Origin: Halotalea alkalilenta DSM 17697
GTDB taxonomy: Bacteria > Pseudomonadota > Gammaproteobacteria > Pseudomonadales > Halomonadaceae
Length of the DNA: 64,000 bases
Direction: 5' to 3'
Assembly: GCF_000621205.1 (NCBI RefSeq)
Contig: NZ_KK211228.1
Coordinates: 80,246 to 144,245, forward strand
The notes under the pieces were generated by a model. That model worked only from the letters and a program-made list of their open reading frames with translations. It ran no database searches and was not told the origin of the DNA. The translations under genes were made by a program, and so were the position numbers. This document shows, one piece after another, positions 26,165 to 34,184 of this stretch. Position 1 is the first letter of the stretch. The number at the start of each line of letters is the position of its first letter.

Positions 26165-28684
26165 CTAGCGTTTGATGTGCGCCATTTCAGGGTCGAAGAG
26201 CGGTTCGCAACGCACGGTGGCGGCGAATCGCTTGCCGAAGTACTCGAGCTCGAGTCGCTGCCCCACTTCGGCGAACCGCGCCGGCACCCAGGCATAGGCG
26301 ATCGTCGCACCGATGGTGTAGCCCTGGTCGGCGCTGGTGACGTAGCCGATGCACTCGTTCGTTCCGGCGGCGAACACCGGCTCCGAGCCCAGCGCGATCG
26401 CCTGCGGATCGTCCAGGGTCAGGCAGGCCAGACGGCGCTCGACCGGCCTGCCCTCCAGCGCCTCCCGGCCGATGAACTCGCCCTTGGCGGGGCGTACGGC
26501 AAAGCCCAAGCCGGCCTCCTGCGGCGAGTGCTCGCGTGTCATGTCGGTGCCGAAGGAGCGGTAGCCTTTCTCGAGACGCAGGCTGTTGAACGCCCGCCGG
26601 CCCGCGGCGACGATGCCGAACGCCTGCCCCGCCTCCCAGATCCTGTCCCAGAGCCATAGACCGTGATCGGCGCTGGCATAGAGCTCCCAGCCGAGTTCGC
26701 CGACATAGCTCACCCGCAGGGCGAGCACGTGGACGCCTGCGACCTCTATGCGCGCGGCGCGGAAGTACTTGAGCCCCTCATTGGAAATGTCATCGCTGGT
26801 GAGCCGGGCGAGCACGTCGCGGGCCTTCGGTCCCCACAGGCCGAGGCCACAGCTGCCAGGGGTGACGTCGCGCACGCGGATCATCGAGTTCCTCGGCAGG
26901 AGCGAATTGAGATAGACCTCGTCGAGGTGGCCGTTGGCGCCGATCTGGAACCGCTCGGGGCCGAGGCGGGTGACGGTGACGTCGGAGAGGATCCCCCCGC
27001 CCTGGTCGAGCATCAGCGAGTAGGTCACCGAGCCGATCGACTTATCGATCTGGTTGGTCAGCACGCGCTGAAGGAAATCGACCACGCCGGGGCCTTCGAC
27101 TTCAAGGCGGGTCAAGGACGACATGTCGTACAGCGCCACTCCCTCGCGGGTGGCCTTGGCCTCCGCCGCGGCGATCGGCGACCAATCGGTGGCTGCCCAG
27201 GGGTCGCGACGCGGGAGCTTGTCGAGGGTGGCCGGCAGGTGCTCGTTCGACTCGAACCACAGCGGGCGCTCCCAGCCATTGGCCTCGCCGAACACCGCGC
27301 CGAGCGCCTGCTGGCGCAGGTAGAAAGGCGAAGTGCGCAGGCCGCGCAGCACCTGGGTCGATTGGTGCGGGTGGCGGATGTCGTAGACCTCGTCGTAGGA
27401 CTCCTCGCCACGGCCGACGGTGAAGGCGTGGCTGACCACCTGGGGGTCGAAACGGGTGAACTCGAGGCCGTGGGTGTCGATGCCAGGGTCGCCGCTGACG
27501 ATCCAGTCGGCGACCACTTGGGCGACACCGGCGGACTGGGTCACCCAGACCGCCTGGGCGAGCCATAGCCCCTCGCTGCCCGGCACCGGCCCGAGCAGCG
27601 GGCCGCCATCCGGGGTGAACGAGAAGATGCCGTTGAAACCATGGTCGAACTCGACCTCCTCGAGCTCGGGCAAAAGCCTTTGCGCCTCCTGCCAGGTCGG
27701 CTCGAAGTCTTCCCAGGTCAAGGGGTGCATCGCCGGATGCACCTGGGTCCTGGCGAACTCCTCGGGCGTACTGATCTGCTCCTGCTCCAGGCCGATCGGG
27801 CGGTGGTTGTAGGCACCGATGCCGATGATGTCGTTGTACTCGCGGAAGTACATCGAGAAGTCCTGGTGGCGCAGGATCGGCCGCTTGGCCTCGTCGAGCT
27901 CGTCGTTGAGCCCGACCAGCGATGGGACCTGCCGGCTGAAGCCGAAACCGTGCTCGACCGGCAGCATCGGCAGCTCGAAGCCGAGCAGGTTCTTGGCCAC
28001 TCCCGGCCCCCAGAGCCCGGCGCAGCAGACCACGATCTCCGCCGCCACGGTCTCGGTGGCATCCGAGACGCGATCCTCCGGGCCCTTCGGCGTCGAGCGG
28101 ATCTCGACCCCGGTGACCCGCCCGTCCTCGCGCAAAATCGCCGTCACCTGGGTATGGCCGACGATCCGGGCGCCATGCTCGGCCGCCCTTCTCGCCTGCC
28201 ATTCGACTGCGCGAGTGGATTTGACGATCCCATCGCCGGGGGTGAAGAAGCCACCGAGGATCTTGCTTTGATCGAGCCCCGGCCACAGCTCGGCGCACTC
28301 GGCGGCGGAAATGACCCTCGACTCGATGCCCCAGGCACTGGCGAGTCCGTGCCGGCGGTGGATATCGTGCATGCGCTCCGGCGTGCAGGCGATCTCCAGC
28401 CCGCCGACCCGCTTCAGAAGCCATTGGCCATCGAGCTCCAGGCCATCGAGCTTGTCGAGCGTACGGGTCGCCAGCTCGCTCATGGTCTTGTTCGGCGAGG
28501 TCTGGTAGACGAATCCCGGGGCGTGGGATGAGGAGCCACCAGTCTCGTACAGCGGGCCTTGGTCGAAGACCGTGACGTGCTTCATGCCGCGCTGCGTGAG
28601 TTCATCGGCGAGCGCCGCACCCACCACACCGAGACCGATGATGACGATGCGAGGCTGATCCTTCGGTTGGGAAATGTCTGACAC
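26165..28684 (-). CDS. Dimethylglycine/sarcosine dehydrogenase-like protein with GcvT domain
   Basis: An 839-residue two-part enzyme. The N-terminal DAO-type flavoprotein half (about 1-400) has the FAD motif GLGVVGAALADE and SSSHAPGF near a possible flavin-binding histidine. The C-terminal half (about 430-830) is an aminomethyltransferase (GcvT-like) folate domain. The enzyme would demethylate dimethylglycine and pass the one-carbon unit to tetrahydrofolate. The pair with the sarcosine oxidase suggests the lower part of glycine betaine breakdown, common in halophilic gammaproteobacteria. The exact substrate is not proven by sequence. Confidence 0.85.
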   Translation of the reverse strand: MSDISQPKDQPRIVIIGLGVVGAALADELTQRGMKHVTVFDQGPLYETGGSSSHAPGFVYQTSPNKTMSELATRTLDKLDGLELDGQWLLKRVGGLEIACTPERMHDIHRRHGLASAWGIESRVISAAECAELWPGLDQSKILGGFFTPGDGIVKSTRAVEWQARRAAEHGARIVGHTQVTAILREDGRVTGVEIRSTPKGPEDRVSDATETVAAEIVVCCAGLWGPGVAKNLLGFELPMLPVEHGFGFSRQVPSLVGLNDELDEAKRPILRHQDFSMYFREYNDIIGIGAYNHRPIGLEQEQISTPEEFARTQVHPAMHPLTWEDFEPTWQEAQRLLPELEEVEFDHGFNGIFSFTPDGGPLLGPVPGSEGLWLAQAVWVTQSAGVAQVVADWIVSGDPGIDTHGLEFTRFDPQVVSHAFTVGRGEESYDEVYDIRHPHQSTQVLRGLRTSPFYLRQQALGAVFGEANGWERPLWFESNEHLPATLDKLPRRDPWAATDWSPIAAAEAKATREGVALYDMSSLTRLEVEGPGVVDFLQRVLTNQIDKSIGSVTYSLMLDQGGGILSDVTVTRLGPERFQIGANGHLDEVYLNSLLPRNSMIRVRDVTPGSCGLGLWGPKARDVLARLTSDDISNEGLKYFRAARIEVAGVHVLALRVSYVGELGWELYASADHGLWLWDRIWEAGQAFGIVAAGRRAFNSLRLEKGYRSFGTDMTREHSPQEAGLGFAVRPAKGEFIGREALEGRPVERRLACLTLDDPQAIALGSEPVFAAGTNECIGYVTSADQGYTIGATIAYAWVPARFAEVGQRLELEYFGKRFAATVRCEPLFDPEMAHIKR

Positions 28685-28949
28685 GGTGGGACGCTCCTGG
28701 AAGCCAGCGGCAACGATGTAAAGGCCTGAGTTGTTGTTCGCGATGTGACATGCGACGAAATTACGGCGGCAAGCGCCTGCTCGACAATCGTCCGCGGGCC
28801 AATGCGTCGCTTATTCGTATGTGAGTGACGGTGTGCAAATAGAGTGGCGCCTCGACTCGGTCGGAGGCGCCATCGGCGCGCGGGGCAGGAGAGCGTATGG
28901 AACGGGATGGACGGGCGGTTTTCGGCAATAGGGTCGGGACGGATAGCGC

Positions 28950-29864
28950 TCAGTCGAGCTGGGCGCGCGCCTCGCCCTGCTCGCGGCAGAACGCCTCGAC
29001 CACTTCGACGGCGACCTCGCTCACCGCCTCGCCGAGCTCGAGCCCCACGCCGCCGCGCCAGGAGGCATAGACCTCGACCGCGGGCGGCGTCGGCAGCGCC
29101 AGGCAGCGCAGCCGACCCTGGTCGAGCGCGGTCGAGATCAGCGCCGGGGGGATCACCCCGATACCGAAGCCATCGCTGACCAGTTGGATGATCGCCGCCA
29201 CCGAATTGATCGAACCGATTCGCGGCGACTTGACGCCCCGGCGCCCGAAGAACTCGAGCAGGTCCTGGTGCGGGCGTGACAGCCGCGAGAAGGTCAGCAG
29301 GCGCTCGCGGGCGAGCGTCTCCAGGTCAGCGGGGTCACGGTCGAGCGCCGAGCCCACCGCCACCACCCAGCCGAGTGGAAACCCCATCAGCCTGCGGTTG
29401 AAGACCTCTTCGACGCGAACGACGTCGGTCTGCAGGATGACGTCGAGTTGGCCCCGGCGAAGCAGATCGATCAGCCCGAAGGAGGTGTCGGCGCTGAGCT
29501 CGATCTCGACCCCCGGGAAGCGCTCGACCATGCGTCGACAAAAGGCCCCCAGCCAGCTGTGGACCACGGTATCCATCACCCCCAGGCGCAGGCGGCCGGC
29601 GAGCGGCGCATCGTGGTTCAGCGCGCGGCGCAGCGCGCCGAACTCCTCCAGCATCCGCTCGGCGTGTTCGAGCGCGGTACGCCCGGCGGTGGTCAGCGTC
29701 GCGCCGCGGGCGTCGCGCAGGAAGAGCTTGGCACCGAGCGAATTCTCGAGCGCGGCGATGCGGCTGGAGACCGCGGCCTGGGTGGTCGAGAGCTTCTCGG
29801 CGGTGAGCCTGAAGCTGCCGAGGCGTGCGACCCAGACGAAGGTTTCGAGAAAGCGCACGTTCAC
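28950..29864 (-). CDS. LysR-family transcriptional regulator
   Basis: A 304-residue regulator with an N-terminal winged helix (FRLTAEKLSTTQAAVSSRI at about residues 18-36) and an effector domain. It lies upstream of, and in the same direction as, the methyl-glycine oxidase genes (265-base gap) and divergent from the NRAMP-like gene (397-base gap), so it could control either. No effector can be predicted. Confidence 0.88.
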   Translation of the reverse strand: MNVRFLETFVWVARLGSFRLTAEKLSTTQAAVSSRIAALENSLGAKLFLRDARGATLTTAGRTALEHAERMLEEFGALRRALNHDAPLAGRLRLGVMDTVVHSWLGAFCRRMVERFPGVEIELSADTSFGLIDLLRRGQLDVILQTDVVRVEEVFNRRLMGFPLGWVVAVGSALDRDPADLETLARERLLTFSRLSRPHQDLLEFFGRRGVKSPRIGSINSVAAIIQLVSDGFGIGVIPPALISTALDQGRLRCLALPTPPAVEVYASWRGGVGLELGEAVSEVAVEVVEAFCREQGEARAQLD

Positions 29865-30261
29865 CGTCCCACCTCCGAGCGGCTTGAAAGACTCACGCCC
29901 ATCGTATTTTCCTTATCTCCCGCGAACGATTTTTTTTGCTGGACGATGTCCGGCCAGCTCAACAAGATGGACCAGCATACAGCGACGCAGCGATGCCTCG
30001 CTGCGACCGACGACGACAAGATCGAGCGAAGATCGACAACACGATCGCCGGTCACAGTGCGCGCTTCACCGGATCTGCGTGGTTTTCCACCCGGTCTGGT
30101 CCATGTCGAGCACTGCGCCCACACCGTGCCGACAGCCTGTACGACCGACCCAGTATCAGCCGACTCAGGCAGGACTGTATCGAGCCATTGCGCTGAAGCG
30201 CATGAGTTCGTCGCATCGATGCCGCGCTAAGCTCAATTCAAAGACAACAATCGAGACCCCC
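29865..30261. other. Divergent intergenic region
   Basis: 397 bases between the LysR start and the NRAMP-like start. It should contain both promoters and the LysR binding site. I see no hairpin with a T-run and no gene; an open frame that crosses it from 29188 has no start signal of its own. Confidence 0.3.
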
Positions 30262-31476
30262 ATGGCAGAAGCTCCGAATCATAGTGCTTCAGGCAAGCGC
30301 AGCGCCCTGCGCGGTGCGATGTCGCTGATGGCGATTTCCGCCGTCGGCCCCGCCTTCCTGACCCAGACCACCGTATTCACCCAGCAGTACCTGGCCAGCT
30401 TCGCCTTCGCGATCCTGGTCTCGGTGCTGATCGACATCGCCGTGCAGCTCAACGTGTGGCGCATCATCAGCGTCTCCCGGCTGCGCGGCCAGGACATCGC
30501 CAACCGCGTGTTTCCAGGCGCAGGGCACCTTATCGCGGTGCTGATCGTGCTCGGCGGCGTGGCCTTCAACATCGGCAACATCGCCGGTGCCGGGCTCGGC
30601 CTCAACGCGATGTTCGGCATCGACCCGGTGTTCGGGTCGGCGATCTCCGCGGCACTGGTGATCGCCATCTTCCTGGTCCGCAACGCTACCCGAGCGATGG
30701 ACCTGGTGATCCAGCTGATGGGGTTGGTGATGCTGGTGATGATCGTCTACGCCATGCTGCTCACGCGTCCGCCGGTGCTCGAGGCGCTCCACCAAGCCTT
30801 CGTGCCCGAAGCGCCATGGCTATTGTTCCTGCCGATCGTCACCCTGGTCGGCGGCACCGTCGGCGGCTACATCACCTTCGCCGGCGGCCACCGCCTGGTC
30901 GATGCCGGGATCACCGGCGTCGAGCACGTCCGCGACGTGACCCGCATCGCGGTGACCGGGATCCTGATCACCGGAGTGATCCGCGTCTGCATCTTCCTCG
31001 CCGCCCTCGGCGTGGTCACCGCCGGGCACCTGCTCGATGCCTCGAACCCAGCCGCATCGGTATTCGGCTATGCCCTCGGCGACATCGGATACCGGCTGTT
31101 CGGGCTGGTGCTGTTCTGCGCCGCGCTCACTTCGGTGATCGGCGCAGCCTACACCAGCACTACGTTCATGTACTCTTGGCACAGGCTGATCCAACCCTAC
31201 AGCCGCTGGGCGGTGATCGCTTTCATCCTGATCTCCACCGCGATCTACACCGGCATCGGCCGGCCGGTGAAGATCCTGGTCGCGGCGGGTGCGCTCAACG
31301 CCCTGGTGCTGCCGCTGGCGCTCGCCTGCCTGCTGGTCGCGGCGACCCGCCGCGAGATCGTCGGCGACTATCGCCACCCCCGCTGGATGCTGGTGATCGG
31401 CTGGATCACCGCCGCGCTGATGGTGATCGGCGTGGTGCTGGCGTTCCAGTCGCTGATCACCTACCTGCAGAGCTGA
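30262..31476 (+). CDS. NRAMP-related transporter
   Basis: A 404-residue inner-membrane protein with about eleven hydrophobic segments and the LeuT-like layout of Nramp proteins. It lacks the classical first-helix motif (DPGN); the equivalent place reads GPAFLTQTT. The sixth-helix region reads GGYITFAGG instead of a methionine-proline-histidine motif. This is the pattern of the YcsG-like branch of the family, often linked to 5-oxoproline metabolism rather than metal uptake. The substrate is therefore open. The ATG at 30262 (MAEAPNHSASGK) follows a weak ribosome site. Confidence 0.75.
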   Translation: MAEAPNHSASGKRSALRGAMSLMAISAVGPAFLTQTTVFTQQYLASFAFAILVSVLIDIAVQLNVWRIISVSRLRGQDIANRVFPGAGHLIAVLIVLGGVAFNIGNIAGAGLGLNAMFGIDPVFGSAISAALVIAIFLVRNATRAMDLVIQLMGLVMLVMIVYAMLLTRPPVLEALHQAFVPEAPWLLFLPIVTLVGGTVGGYITFAGGHRLVDAGITGVEHVRDVTRIAVTGILITGVIRVCIFLAALGVVTAGHLLDASNPAASVFGYALGDIGYRLFGLVLFCAALTSVIGAAYTSTTFMYSWHRLIQPYSRWAVIAFILISTAIYTGIGRPVKILVAAGALNALVLPLALACLLVAATRREIVGDYRHPRWMLVIGWITAALMVIGVVLAFQSLITYLQS

Positions 31477-31510
31477 GCGAACCGGCGGCGTGACCTCGAT
31501 GGCGTCTCGC

Positions 31511-31530
31511 CGCCCGGAGGCAGCCGGGCG
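31511..31530 (+). terminator. Hairpin after the NRAMP-like gene
   Basis: A 7-bp perfect stem (cgcccgg / ccgggcg) with a 6-base loop, 34 bases after the stop codon. No T-run follows, so it may be a weak or rho-assisted terminator. Confidence 0.35.
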
Positions 31531-31677
31531 TAGCGCACCGCGACGAAGCCAACTGGCCTCGTCGCGTTTGTGGCGTTACAATCGCGCGCTCTCGACACCG
31601 GTGGCATGCCATCGGCGTCTCCTGACGTCCCGGACCGGATCCCGGGCCCGATCACCCATCGGAACAAATTCTCCGCC

Positions 31678-32379
31678 ATGTCCAGTAATGCCCAACACTC
31701 TAGTCCTGCTTCCCGCCGCGCCGTGGTCATCTATTCCGGCGGAATGGACTCCTTCACCGTCCTGCATCGTGCGATCGACGAAGGCTTCGAGGTCCATGCC
31801 CTCTCCTTCGACTATGGCCAGCGCCACCGCCGTGAACTCGAAGTCGCCGCGCGAGTCTGCCGCCGGCTCGGCATCGACCATCGCGTCGTCGATCTGCGCG
31901 CGATCCACGGCCTGATCGACGCATCCTCGCTGACCGATGCATCGAAACCGCTGCCCAAGGCCGCCTATGCCGGCGACAACATGCGTTCGACCGTGGTGCC
32001 GAACCGCAACATGATCCTGCTTGCGCTGGCGATCGGTCATGCGGTCAATATCGAGGCACCGGTGTGCTTCTACGGTGCCCATGGCGGTGATCATGCGATC
32101 TACCCCGACTGCCGCCCCGAATTCGTCGACAAGATCAATGCGGTGGCGGCGATCGCCAACTACCAGCCGGTCGAGGTGGTCGCTCCCTACCTGCATGCGG
32201 ACAAGGCGAGCATCCTCGCCGACGGCCTGGCGATGGGACTCGACTACGCGGACACCTGGACCTGCTATCTCGGCGCAGCGCTGGCCTGTGGCGAGTGCGG
32301 CAGCTGCCGCGAGCGGCTGGCCGCCTTCGCCGCCCATCGGCTCGAGGATCCGCTCGACTACGTCGACGGCGTGCGCTGA
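31678..32379 (+). CDS. queC: 7-cyano-7-deazaguanine synthase QueC
   Basis: A 233-residue ATP-dependent enzyme that makes preQ0 from 7-carboxy-7-deazaguanine and ammonia. It has the PP-loop motif SGGMDS near residue 20, and a zinc-binding cysteine set near the C-terminus (CYLG...CGECGSC). The ATG at 31678 is chosen over an upstream in-frame ATG because the conserved part begins soon after it. The stop overlaps the queE start (TGATG). Confidence 0.93.
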   Translation: MSSNAQHSSPASRRAVVIYSGGMDSFTVLHRAIDEGFEVHALSFDYGQRHRRELEVAARVCRRLGIDHRVVDLRAIHGLIDASSLTDASKPLPKAAYAGDNMRSTVVPNRNMILLALAIGHAVNIEAPVCFYGAHGGDHAIYPDCRPEFVDKINAVAAIANYQPVEVVAPYLHADKASILADGLAMGLDYADTWTCYLGAALACGECGSCRERLAAFAAHRLEDPLDYVDGVR

Positions 32380-33023
32380 TGTACGCGGTCAAGGAAGCCT
32401 TCTACACCCTGCAGGGAGAAGGTGCGCGCAGCGGCCGCGCGGCGGTGTTCTGCCGCTTCACTGGCTGCAACCTGTGGTCGGGGCGGGAGAAGGACCGCGA
32501 GCGCAGCGTCTGCCGCTTTTGCGACACCGACTTCGTCGGCACCGACGGCCAGAACGGCGGGCGTTTTCGCACCGCGCAGGCGCTCGGTGAACATATCGAT
32601 CGTCTATGGCCGAGCCGCGCGGCGGGCGTCGTGCCCTACGTGGTATTCACCGGCGGTGAGCCGCTGCTGCAGCTCGACACCGCGCTGATCGAAGAAATGC
32701 ATGCGCGCGGCTTCGAGATCGCGGTGGAGACCAACGGCACCTTGGCGCCACCGGCGGGAATCGACTGGCTCTGCGTCAGCCCCAAGGGCGCGAGCCAGCT
32801 TGCGGTGAGCGGTGGAGACGAAATCAAACTGGTCTATCCGCAGCTCGAAGCGCCGCCGGAGCGCTTCGAGGCGCTTGGATTCACCCATTTCTTCCTCCAG
32901 GCGATGGATCTTGCACCGCGCGGCGGCCAAGGCGATACCCTGAAGGAGACGCTCGCATACTGCATGCGCCATCCGCGCTGGCGGCTGTCGCTGCAGATGC
33001 ACAAGATCGTAGGAATCGACTGA
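32379..33023 (+). CDS. queE: 7-carboxy-7-deazaguanine synthase QueE
   Basis: A 214-residue radical-SAM enzyme that contracts carboxytetrahydropterin to 7-carboxy-7-deazaguanine. The cluster motif is CNLW...CRFC with 14 residues between the first and second cysteine (CX14CX2C), a variant known in some proteobacterial QueE proteins instead of CX3CX2C. The glycine-rich SAM motif FTGGEPLLQ is present. It overlaps queC and queD by one base at each end (TGATG), so the three are one translational unit. Confidence 0.93.
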   Translation: MYAVKEAFYTLQGEGARSGRAAVFCRFTGCNLWSGREKDRERSVCRFCDTDFVGTDGQNGGRFRTAQALGEHIDRLWPSRAAGVVPYVVFTGGEPLLQLDTALIEEMHARGFEIAVETNGTLAPPAGIDWLCVSPKGASQLAVSGGDEIKLVYPQLEAPPERFEALGFTHFFLQAMDLAPRGGQGDTLKETLAYCMRHPRWRLSLQMHKIVGID

Positions 33024-33862
33024 TGAGCCTGTTCGTGCACTCCCTTACCGCGCTCGACGCCTCTTACTGGTGCGCCGAGCGTGGCCTGGTCGGCGCCAGC
33101 TGGCAGGTCGACGTCGAGCTCGACGGCGAGCTCGGCGAAGACGGCATGCTGTTCGACTTCGGCGAGGTCAAACCCTGGGCCAAGCGCCAGATCGACGCGA
33201 CCCTCGACCATACCCTGATCGTACCGACGCAAATGCCGGGCCTGAGCGTCAGCGAATGCGCCGAGGGACTCTGCGTGCGTACCCAGCTGCCCTGGCCGAT
33301 GGAGGTACGCGCGCCGCGCCAGGCGTTCACCCTGCTGCCCTGGTCGACCATCGAGCCGCAGCGGCTCGGCCGCTACCTGGGCGAGCAGCTCGGCAAGCGC
33401 CCACCGCCCCGGGTCGGCGAAGTACGGGTGCAGCTGCGCGAGGAGCCCATTGCGCCGGGCTTTGGCTATACCTATAGCCACGGCCTCAAGCGCCATGCCG
33501 GCAACTGCCAGCGCATCGCCCATGGCCACCGCTCACGGCTCGGAATCTGGCGCGATGGGGAGCTCGACGAGGCGTTGATCCAGCGCTGGTGCGCACGGCT
33601 CGCCGACATCTATCTCGCCGATCGCGCCGACCTGGTGGGCAGCGAAGAGGATGAGTCACTGCGCTTCGCCTATGAATCCGCCCAGGGCCAGTTCCGCATT
33701 CGCCTGCCGCGGGAACGGGTGGTACTGATGCCCTTCGCCACCACCGTCGAGCAGATAGCCCACTGGCTCGCCGAGGAGACCGCGCTGGCCCACGGCGGTC
33801 GCATCCGGGTACAGGCCTTCGAGGGGATCGGCAAGGGTGCCACCGCCGAGGCGAAGCGGTGA
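33023..33862 (+). CDS. queD: Double-domain QueD-like 6-carboxytetrahydropterin synthase
   Basis: A 279-residue protein, about twice the length of E. coli QueD. Each half is a T-fold of the PTPS/QueD family. The N-terminal half keeps the substrate-side motif (LFDFGEVKPWAKRQIDATLDH) but has lost the zinc histidines. The C-terminal half keeps the zinc and cysteine site (YSHGLKRHAGNC..AHGH) and a late glutamate (AFEGIG). The two halves together contain one full residue set, so the protein probably works as a fused dimer. Operon position between queE and ykgJ supports a role in queuosine synthesis. It lacks the QueF reductase motif. Confidence 0.8.
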   Translation: MSLFVHSLTALDASYWCAERGLVGASWQVDVELDGELGEDGMLFDFGEVKPWAKRQIDATLDHTLIVPTQMPGLSVSECAEGLCVRTQLPWPMEVRAPRQAFTLLPWSTIEPQRLGRYLGEQLGKRPPPRVGEVRVQLREEPIAPGFGYTYSHGLKRHAGNCQRIAHGHRSRLGIWRDGELDEALIQRWCARLADIYLADRADLVGSEEDESLRFAYESAQGQFRIRLPRERVVLMPFATTVEQIAHWLAEETALAHGGRIRVQAFEGIGKGATAEAKR

Positions 33863-34116
33863 CCGCAGCGGGCTGCCGAGCCGGCTGCGGTGCCTGCTGC
33901 ATCGCGCCGTCGATCAGCTCGACGATTCCGGGCATGCCGCAGGGCAAGCCCGCGGGAGTACGCTGCGTGCAGCTCGATGAGGACAATCGCTGCAGGCTGT
34001 TCGGCCAGCCCTCGCGGCCAAAGGTATGCCTCGATTTCTCCTTCGACCGCGAAATCTGCGCAAGTGACGCAGCGACAGCCCTCATACGCTTGAACTGGCT
34101 CGAATCCAGCACCTGA
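33859..34116 (+). CDS. YkgJ-family cysteine-cluster protein
   Basis: An 85-residue protein with the pattern CRAGCGACC near the N-terminus and further cysteines at RCVQL, CRLF, VCLDF and ICAS, typical of the YkgJ/CxxCxxCC putative zinc- or iron-binding family. The GTG start overlaps the queD stop by four bases (GTGA). Its role with the queuosine genes is unknown. Confidence 0.8.
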   Translation: MTAAGCRAGCGACCIAPSISSTIPGMPQGKPAGVRCVQLDEDNRCRLFGQPSRPKVCLDFSFDREICASDAATALIRLNWLESST

Positions 34117-34137
34117 TTCCCGCAAACTTCCCGCAAA

Positions 34138-34171
34138 CGCAAACGGGCAGCCCGAAGGCTGCCCGTTTGCG
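34138..34171. terminator. Bidirectional terminator between ykgJ and ppiD
   Basis: A perfect 15-bp stem (cgcaaacgggcagcc / ggctgcccgtttgcg) with a CGAA loop between two convergent genes. The T-run is only three bases on each side, but the stem is very stable. Confidence 0.8.
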
Positions 34172-34184
34172 TGAGGGACCGAGC

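Noticed and set aside
33023-33862. QueF (preQ0 reductase) for the third que gene
   Set aside because: The QueF signature is missing, while the QueD motifs (DFGEVK, LDH, C...HGH) are present.
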